Source: Nonomuraea sp. NEAU-A123
GTDB lineage: Bacteria; Actinomycetota; Actinomycetes; Streptosporangiales; Streptosporangiaceae
Direction of reading: 5' to 3'
Length of the DNA: 64,000 nucleotides
Assembly (NCBI RefSeq): GCF_018603905.1
Contig: NZ_JAHFZZ010000025.1
Span: 1 to 64,000 of the forward strand
The translations under genes and the position numbers were made by a program. This document shows positions 59,104 through 64,000 of this stretch, piece by piece. Below the pieces are notes generated by a model, which saw nothing but the letters and a program-made list of their open reading frames with translations, was not told where the DNA came from and did no database searches. Numbering within the stretch: position 1 is the stretch's first letter; every line of letters begins with the position of its first letter.

Positions 59104-59784
59104 TCAGGCGGCGGCCTGGCGGATGAGGTCGGCGACCGTGGCGGGCTGGGAGACGTAGACGGCGTGGCTGCCGACGGCTTCGACGACGAACGCTCCGGCG
59201 CGCTCGGCCATGGCGCGCTGGGCCGGCGGCGGGATCATGCGGTCCTCGGTGGCCACCAGGTACCAGCTCGGCTTGTGCCGCCAGGCCGGCTCGGTGACCG
59301 CCCCACCCAGGGCGTTCACACCCCAGGGGACCTGCGCGTCGGCCATGAACGCGGCCACCTGGCCGGGCAGGTCGGCGGCGAAGGAGGCGGCGAACTTGTC
59401 ACGGTCGAGGAAGAGGAAGCCCTCCACGGGAGGGAGGATGGGCGGCACGGGCGCGCCGGGCGGCGGGTCGGCGATGAGGGTGTTCACCGATTCGCCCTTG
59501 TCCGGGGCGAAGGCGGCGATGTACGCCAGTGAGGCGACGTTGGGGTGGGTTCCGGCCTCGCTGATGACGACCCCGCCGTAGGAGTGGCCGACCAGGACGG
59601 CCGGGCCGTCGAGGCCGTCCAGGACCCGGCGGGTCACCGCGGCGTCGTCCTCCAGCGACAGCGTCGGGTTCTGCACGATGGAGACATGGAAGCCGTCCCT
59701 GGTCAGCTCGTCGTAGACGCCCTGCCAGCCGGATCCGTCCACGAAGCCACCGTGCACGAGCACGATGTTCTTGATGGTGGTCAT
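59104..59784 (-). CDS. Alpha/beta hydrolase (esterase-like)
   Basis: 226 residues. IVLVHGGFVDGSGWQGVYDE (oxyanion HGG), nucleophile Ser in VLVGHSYGGVVIS, acid in YLVATEDRMIPPPAQRA, and His in VEAVGSHAVYVSQPATVADL: a complete S-D-H triad of the small salicylate-esterase/hydroxynitrile-lyase-like hydrolases. ATG 59784. No tight operon partner. Confidence 0.87.
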   Translation of the reverse strand: MTTIKNIVLVHGGFVDGSGWQGVYDELTRDGFHVSIVQNPTLSLEDDAAVTRRVLDGLDGPAVLVGHSYGGVVISEAGTHPNVASLAYIAAFAPDKGESVNTLIADPPPGAPVPPILPPVEGFLFLDRDKFAASFAADLPGQVAAFMADAQVPWGVNALGGAVTEPAWRHKPSWYLVATEDRMIPPPAQRAMAERAGAFVVEAVGSHAVYVSQPATVADLIRQAAA

Positions 59785-59897
59785 GGTCGCTCCTGACCTG
59801 GGTGGACAGGCCCGACGCCTGTCCGTGTGCACTCCATCCAAGTCGCGCGCACGCGGCCCGTCCACGCAGAACAGGACGCAGAAGTGGCGCGGAACGG

Positions 59898-62147
59898 TCA
59901 GGGCGCGGCGTTCGGCAGGTCGCGGCAGCGGCTGCTCGCATCGGCGTCGCCGAGGGCCTCGTACACCTCGGCCGCCCGCGCATAGGCATCGCGGCTCTCG
60001 CCGGTCCGGCCCTCGTCGGCCAGCAAGGCCGCCAGTGTCTCCAGGGAGCGGGCCTGCGGGACGGGCACCTGCGCCTGCTCCATGAGGCTGATCGCCTCGG
60101 TGAGCTTGGTGATCGCTTCGGTCCGGTGGCCGAGCGATCCCAGACATTCGCCGACGCGAGCAAGCGCGATCGGCCGGGTGAACGCCGCGACGCTCGGCGT
60201 CATCCCCGACCGGTCGTCGTTCAGCAGGGTCAACAGGTCGAGGTACCGCTCCAGCGCCTCGGTGTAGCGTCCGGCGTCGCGAAGGCACGTGCCGAGGGCG
60301 CCCAGACACTGGCCGTACGTATCGATGTCGCCGATGGCCTTGAACATCTCCGCCGCCTGGGTCTCCGCCTCAGTGGCCTCATCGAGCCGTCCGAGCCGGC
60401 GAAGCGCGCCTCCCGCGGCGTGGTGGGCCGAGGCGATCTGCGCCGTGGCGCCACTGCGGGTGGCGAGGTCCATCGCCTGGGCCGTGTACCGCAGTGTGGT
60501 CTCCGGGTCGTCTCGCGGCAGCAGGTGGACCCAGGCCAGCGAGTTCAGCTGCCGGGCCTGCCGGGCCGGATCGCCCAAGGCGGCGGCGGCCTCGGCGCCG
60601 AGGGTGAAGACCTCGTGCCAGTGCGGCGCGTGCATCCACCGGTCGGAGAACCAGTACATCGACTCGGCGCAGTCGAGGACCGCGGAGTGCCGGCCGCCAC
60701 CGGCCGCCGTCCGCAAGGCACCCAGCCAATTGTCCACATTCGCGCGCAGCCAGTGGTCGGCCTCTTCTGGGGAGGACAGGTCGGTGTCAGGCCGGTCGGG
60801 ACTGCCGTACGCGGGCTCGAACCACCGTCCGGCGGTGGTGGCCATCCGCAGCAGCCACGACGTCATCGTCGCGGCGATCGTGTCGCGATCGGCCGCGGGT
60901 TCCTCCGCGTGCAGCTGATCGCGGGCGAACAGTCGTACCAGATCGTGGAAGCGGTAACGACCCGACCTGCTGTCCTGCAGCAGACCGAGATCGACGAGCT
61001 CGTCCAGGGCGTCCCAGGCGTCCTCGACCGAGACGCCGCCGAGCACCGCCGCGAGGGCTGCGTCGAAGTCCCGGCCGGGCACCAGGGCCAGCCGGCGGAA
61101 CACCCGCTGCGCGAGCACCGCGAGCTGCTCATAGGACATCCCGAACGCGGTCGCGATCTTGAGGTCACCGGCTCTGAGCTGATCGAGGCGCCGCTCCTCG
61201 TCCGCCAATCGGTCCACGAACGCGGCGGCCGGCCAGCTAGGCCGACTGACCAGCCGATTCCCCACGATCCGCAAGGCCAGCGGCAGGCCACCACAGAACT
61301 GAGCAAGCTCGCCGATCGCCGCCCCGTCATCCAGGGAACCACGCTTCGCCAAAATCCCGGTCAGCAGCTCGGCTGCTTCCGCCGACGGCAACGGGCCCAG
61401 ACTCAACCGGTGCACACCCTCCAGACCGGCCAGCAACCGCCGGCTCGTGGCGAGCGCTCTGCTGGGGCCGCCACCCGGGAGGATCGGGCGTATCTGCTCC
61501 TCCGACCCGGCATTGTCGAGCACGACCAGAACGCGGCGCTCCCGCAACAGCGACCGGTACAACGAGGCGCGGTCAAGCGGGTCGTGGGGCAGGTGCCGCT
61601 CGGCGGTGCCAAGCGCGCGCAGGAGTTGCGTCAAAGCGTCCTGCGCGGACAGCGGCCGAGAGGACATGCCGAACAGGTCGACGAAGAACACTCCGTCCGG
61701 GAAGTTCGGCCGCAGCACGTGGGCGGCGCGGACGGCCAACGTCGTCTTGCCCAGCCCGGCCGCCCCGGTGATGAGGGCGACGCCGGCGGCACCCGGCGAC
61801 TCGGCGGCGTTCACGAAGTCGTCCGTCCAGGCCAGCTCGGCGGCACGGCCGGTGAAGTCGTCAACCGATCGCGGCAACTCACACAGACCGGTCGGACGCG
61901 CCCAGTGATCCCTCAGGCGGCCCTCTCGGGCCAGGTCGATGAACTGCTGATGATCGTCCTCCCCAAGCGAGAGCGCCTGCGCCAAGGCGGTGACCGTCCG
62001 ATGCTGCGGGCCTGTGCTGCGCCCACGCTCCATGTCCGACAGAGTCCGGGCGCTGACTCCGGATGCCTCGGCGAGCTGTTCCAGAGTCAGACGCGCCGCT
62101 TGCCGATGCTGACGCAGCAACTCCGCGAAGCTGGGCGGGGTAGAGAT
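59898..62147 (-). CDS. XRE-HTH / NB-ARC / TPR regulator, probable ATC start
   Basis: About 749 residues. The XRE HTH (RQHRQAARLTLEQLAEASGV, SARTLSDMERGRS) is followed by an NB-ARC ATPase (Walker A ITGAAGLGKTTLA, Walker B RRVLVVLDNAG, GLPLALRIVGNRL) and C-terminal TPR repeats (LNSLAWVHLLPRDDPETTLR, LGALGTCLRDAGRYTEALER, LETLAALLADEGRTGESRDA). This is the STAND-type layout of AfsR-like signal-responsive regulators. No ATG/GTG/TTG lies suitably before the HTH. ATC at 62147-62145 has GGAGGAG six bases upstream, ideal spacing; in-frame ATG 62258 has no ribosome site. Confidence 0.85.
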   Translation of the reverse strand: MSTPPSFAELLRQHRQAARLTLEQLAEASGVSARTLSDMERGRSTGPQHRTVTALAQALSLGEDDHQQFIDLAREGRLRDHWARPTGLCELPRSVDDFTGRAAELAWTDDFVNAAESPGAAGVALITGAAGLGKTTLAVRAAHVLRPNFPDGVFFVDLFGMSSRPLSAQDALTQLLRALGTAERHLPHDPLDRASLYRSLLRERRVLVVLDNAGSEEQIRPILPGGGPSRALATSRRLLAGLEGVHRLSLGPLPSAEAAELLTGILAKRGSLDDGAAIGELAQFCGGLPLALRIVGNRLVSRPSWPAAAFVDRLADEERRLDQLRAGDLKIATAFGMSYEQLAVLAQRVFRRLALVPGRDFDAALAAVLGGVSVEDAWDALDELVDLGLLQDSRSGRYRFHDLVRLFARDQLHAEEPAADRDTIAATMTSWLLRMATTAGRWFEPAYGSPDRPDTDLSSPEEADHWLRANVDNWLGALRTAAGGGRHSAVLDCAESMYWFSDRWMHAPHWHEVFTLGAEAAAALGDPARQARQLNSLAWVHLLPRDDPETTLRYTAQAMDLATRSGATAQIASAHHAAGGALRRLGRLDEATEAETQAAEMFKAIGDIDTYGQCLGALGTCLRDAGRYTEALERYLDLLTLLNDDRSGMTPSVAAFTRPIALARVGECLGSLGHRTEAITKLTEAISLMEQAQVPVPQARSLETLAALLADEGRTGESRDAYARAAEVYEALGDADASSRCRDLPNAAP

Positions 62148-62230
62148 GGGTCGCTCCTCCTCATGACCGGCTGAAGGCAGCTCCGAGCTTACGGTCCAAC
62201 GCTGCCCAGCCCAAGGGCCGCGAAGTGCCC

Positions 62231-62800
62231 TTACTGGTCGCGCGTCAGGTATTGCCATTTGGTCATGCGGTGCCGCAGGTCGAGGGTGTCGGCGTTGGCG
62301 GAGAAGGTGCCGTCGCCACGATGATGGAACTCGCCCGCTCCTCGTTTGCCGGCATCGAACCAGGCGCGCTCGCCGCGGAGAATCCACAGGTTGTAGTCGT
62401 CGACGAGCCTGTCATCGGCCACGGTGCATTCGATGTTGGCGAAGCACTCCTGGACGAGAGGCGCCCGAGCGACAGCCGCAGGTGCGGGAGTGAAGCCGAA
62501 CTTGTCCCATTTGTCGACGTCGCGGCCGGAGATGTTGCCGACGTCGGTGACCTGTTCGGCCAGGTCGATGGAGGGGATGGCGATGACGCACTCGCCGGTG
62601 GCGCGCAGCGCGTCGTAGCTGTGGTCCCACGGGCCGAGAATCAGCCCGATGAGGGCCCCGTGCGCGATCGGCATGTTGAAACCGTTGGTCATCAGGTTGG
62701 CGCGCTCGCCGTCGAAGGTGGACACCATGATGACCGGCCCGGGCTCGATCAGCCGGTGCACGAGGTCCAGCGGGTATTCGGAGAATCCTGTGGGGCTCAT
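62231..62800 (-). CDS. Flavin reductase-like FMN-binding split-barrel protein
   Basis: 189 residues. Blocks of the flavin-reductase-like family: VIMVSTFDGERANLMTNGFN, GALIGLILGPWDHSYDALRA, GECVIAIPSIDLAEQVTDVG and KFGFTPAPAAVARAPLVQEC, with LECTV-type FANIECTVADD. It may reduce flavins or bind FMN as an oxidoreductase. It is 77 bases downstream of an SDR gene in the same direction. Confidence 0.82.
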   Translation of the reverse strand: MSPTGFSEYPLDLVHRLIEPGPVIMVSTFDGERANLMTNGFNMPIAHGALIGLILGPWDHSYDALRATGECVIAIPSIDLAEQVTDVGNISGRDVDKWDKFGFTPAPAAVARAPLVQECFANIECTVADDRLVDDYNLWILRGERAWFDAGKRGAGEFHHRGDGTFSANADTLDLRHRMTKWQYLTRDQ

Positions 62801-62877
62801 GTCGGGCCTTTCCTTGTGCGCGAGTGGGGGCCGATGGCTGGTCGGTGCTCAGCCATCGGCCCCCCTTCCCAGGGCTG

Positions 62878-63654
62878 CTAGATGGCCTGGGCGGTGGGCA
62901 GGATGGTGATCTCGGTGAGGTTGACGTGGCGGGGCACGGCGGCCATGAAGGCCACGGTCTCGGCGATGTCACTGGACTGCAGGACGTCGACCTGCTCGAT
63001 CAGGTCGGCCATGAGCTTGCTGGCGTCGGGGTCGGTGACGTGGTCGGGCAGTTCGGTGTCGACCATGCCGGGCTCGATGGTGGCCACGCGGATGTTCTTC
63101 GGGCCGAGCTCCACCCGCAGCAGCCTGGTGAGGTGGCTGATGTAGGCCTTCGTACCGGAGTAGATCGAGAACTTCTCCAGGATCCGGGTGGCGGCGATAG
63201 AGGAGGTGGTGATCAGGTCGGCCGGCCTTCCCGCCTCGGCGGCGGTGCTCAGCTGTGGCAGGAAGGCGCCGATGACGTTCATCACGCCGGTGATGTTCAG
63301 GTCGATCTGACGTTGCCAGTCGTCGAGTCGCAGCTCATCGATGGCGGACACCAACTGGACACCGGCGTTGTTGAAGACCAGATCCGCCCGCCCGAGCTGC
63401 TCGGCGACCTGGTCGGCGGCGGCGTGGACGGCTTCGCGGTCGGTGACGTCGACGGGCAGCGCCATGGCGACACCGCCGGCGGCTTGGATGCTGTCGACGA
63501 GTGTGTCGAGCTTGTCCTTGCGCCGGGCCATGACGGCGACCTTGGCGCCAAGCTGGGCCAGGCGCTGCGCGGTGGCGGCGCCGATGCCGCTGGAGGCTCC
63601 GGTGACCACGGCCACGCGGCCGGCGAGCGGAGTGCCGGTGAGCAGAGCAGACAT
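62878..63654 (-). CDS. Short-chain dehydrogenase/reductase
   Basis: 258 residues. GASSGIGAATAQRLAQLG, NNAG in LVFNNAGVQL, catalytic Ser in LITTSSIAATR and YSGTK (Tyr and Lys present), with the C-terminal VNLTEITILPTAQ seen in the YdfG/serine-3-dehydrogenase-like clade. Probably NADP-dependent. Same direction as the flanking SDR fragment and flavin reductase, so a small redox operon is likely. Confidence 0.88.
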   Translation of the reverse strand: MSALLTGTPLAGRVAVVTGASSGIGAATAQRLAQLGAKVAVMARRKDKLDTLVDSIQAAGGVAMALPVDVTDREAVHAAADQVAEQLGRADLVFNNAGVQLVSAIDELRLDDWQRQIDLNITGVMNVIGAFLPQLSTAAEAGRPADLITTSSIAATRILEKFSIYSGTKAYISHLTRLLRVELGPKNIRVATIEPGMVDTELPDHVTDPDASKLMADLIEQVDVLQSSDIAETVAFMAAVPRHVNLTEITILPTAQAI

Positions 63655-63762
63655 GAGTCGTGCCTTTCTTCTGACAATTGCCTTCGTGGGATTGCCTTCG
63701 TGGGATCGGCGACAGTCGGCAGTGGCGTCTGGCGCCGCAGATGAGCTCAGCTGATGCGCGGG

Positions 63763-64000
63763 TCAGGCGGCGTCGTCGTGCGCGGTGGCCGCCGACTTGT
63801 CCCGCCAGGCGTTCAGGTCGTCGTGGATCTGCTCGAGCTTGACCTGGAGCCGATCGATGGTGTCGGGCCCGAGGTACAGGTGCCGGGGCAGGATGGTCTG
63901 ACCGGTGACCTCGTAGATCAGGGCCGCGCTCTTGACGGGGTCGCCGAGCTGGGTGTGGTTGGCGTCGTCGACCCAGTCGAGGGTGACGTGCGCGGGGGTG
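63763..64000 (-). CDS. SDR-family oxidoreductase, C-terminal part (runs off the window)
   Basis: The minus strand from the window edge reads HVTLDWVDDANHTQLGDPVK, then SAALIYEVTGQTILPRHLYL and GPDTIDRLQVKLEQIHDDLN, ending at TGA 63765-63763. GDPxKxAxxIY...LP.HLYLG.D is the typical tail of short-chain oxidoreductases of the retinol-dehydrogenase-like group. The Rossmann part lies beyond 64000. It is 109 bases upstream of the next SDR in the same direction. Confidence 0.72.
   Translation of the reverse strand, partial: TPAHVTLDWVDDANHTQLGDPVKSAALIYEVTGQTILPRHLYLGPDTIDRLQVKLEQIHDDLNAWRDKSAATAHDDAA

Noticed and set aside
59802..62174. Long + strand frame of about 790 codons
   Set aside because: Antisense to the XRE-NB-ARC-TPR regulator.
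1..64000. CRISPR arrays, tRNA or rRNA genes
   Set aside because: No regularly spaced short repeats and no cloverleaf or rRNA-like stretch was noticed, although small RNAs cannot be excluded by eye.

Overview
The window is high-GC, GTG-start-rich DNA from a filamentous actinomycete. The gene families (AfsR/SARP regulators, ECF41 and CU044_5270-coupled sigma factors, class C beta-lactamase-like hydrolases, UbiA/DPPR-synthase-like prenyltransferase, XRE-NB-ARC-TPR regulator) fit Streptosporangiales or a related order; that placement is inference. No rRNA, tRNA or CRISPR was found. The DNA looks like a chromosomal accessory region: few housekeeping genes, many regulators paired with oxidoreductases, and an unusually large number of truncated genes.

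1-10 kb is a nest of mobile DNA. It holds an IS200/IS605 tnpA end, a group II intron with its reverse transcriptase and a recognisable domain V, and a Tn3-family resolvase gene with its res-like site. The resolvase gene is split four codons after its start by a 3803-bp element bounded by 38-bp Tn3-type inverted repeats and a near-perfect 5-bp target duplication. Inside that element are a tnpA 5' stub and a decaying cargo (LysR, ABM-like, EthD and PhzF genes). To its right lie a TetR/ketopantoate-reductase-like pair with clear operators and an older Tn3 tnpA 3' remnant.

10-32 kb mixes intact genes with remnants. Intact genes are a MerR regulator, two beta-lactamase-like hydrolases with unusual extra domains, an FAD monooxygenase/IclR pair, a MarR-like regulator with an IS30-like N-terminal HTH, a secreted I36 inhibitor-like protein, a sigma factor/CU044_5270 pair, an oxidoreductase/ECF41 sigma pair, a Rox-like monooxygenase and an erythromycin-esterase-like protein. 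Remnants include TetR, Gfo/Idh/MocA, MFS, LacI, AMP-ligase, ThuA, KstD-like, beta-galactosidase, NmrA and MerR pieces.

32-40 kb carries a two-component flavin monooxygenase. Its oxygenase and reductase genes flank a PAS histidine kinase, with a FixJ-type response regulator next to them. The response regulator is preceded by a 27-codon lipoprotein-like mini-gene whose stop overlaps the regulator's start. Next come a sugar-isomerase-like gene, a broken Gfo gene and an amidohydrolase divergent from a double AsnC regulator.

40-54.4 kb is the most interesting locus: a SARP-NB-ARC regulator, class III aminotransferase, NDP-sugar-type epimerase, UbiA phosphoribosyl/prenyl transferase and a second SARP. 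Two divergent operons follow, which together encode four family 2 glycosyltransferases, two membrane-anchored EEP-fold proteins and a UPF0104 flippase-like protein. The divergent promoters share a near-identical pair of 11-bp-spaced direct repeats of the SARP-operator type. I propose a SARP-controlled pathway for a polyprenyl-linked, aminosugar-containing surface glycan or glycolipid that I cannot match to a described cluster.

54.4-64 kb holds a Phd/RelE-like toxin-antitoxin pair, a dienelactone hydrolase, a secreted beta-propeller protein, an NMT1-like binding protein, several SDRs (one lacking the catalytic Tyr), an alpha/beta hydrolase, a flavin-reductase-like protein and an XRE-NB-ARC-TPR regulator whose best start codon appears to be ATC. 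Several remaining assignments are family level only.
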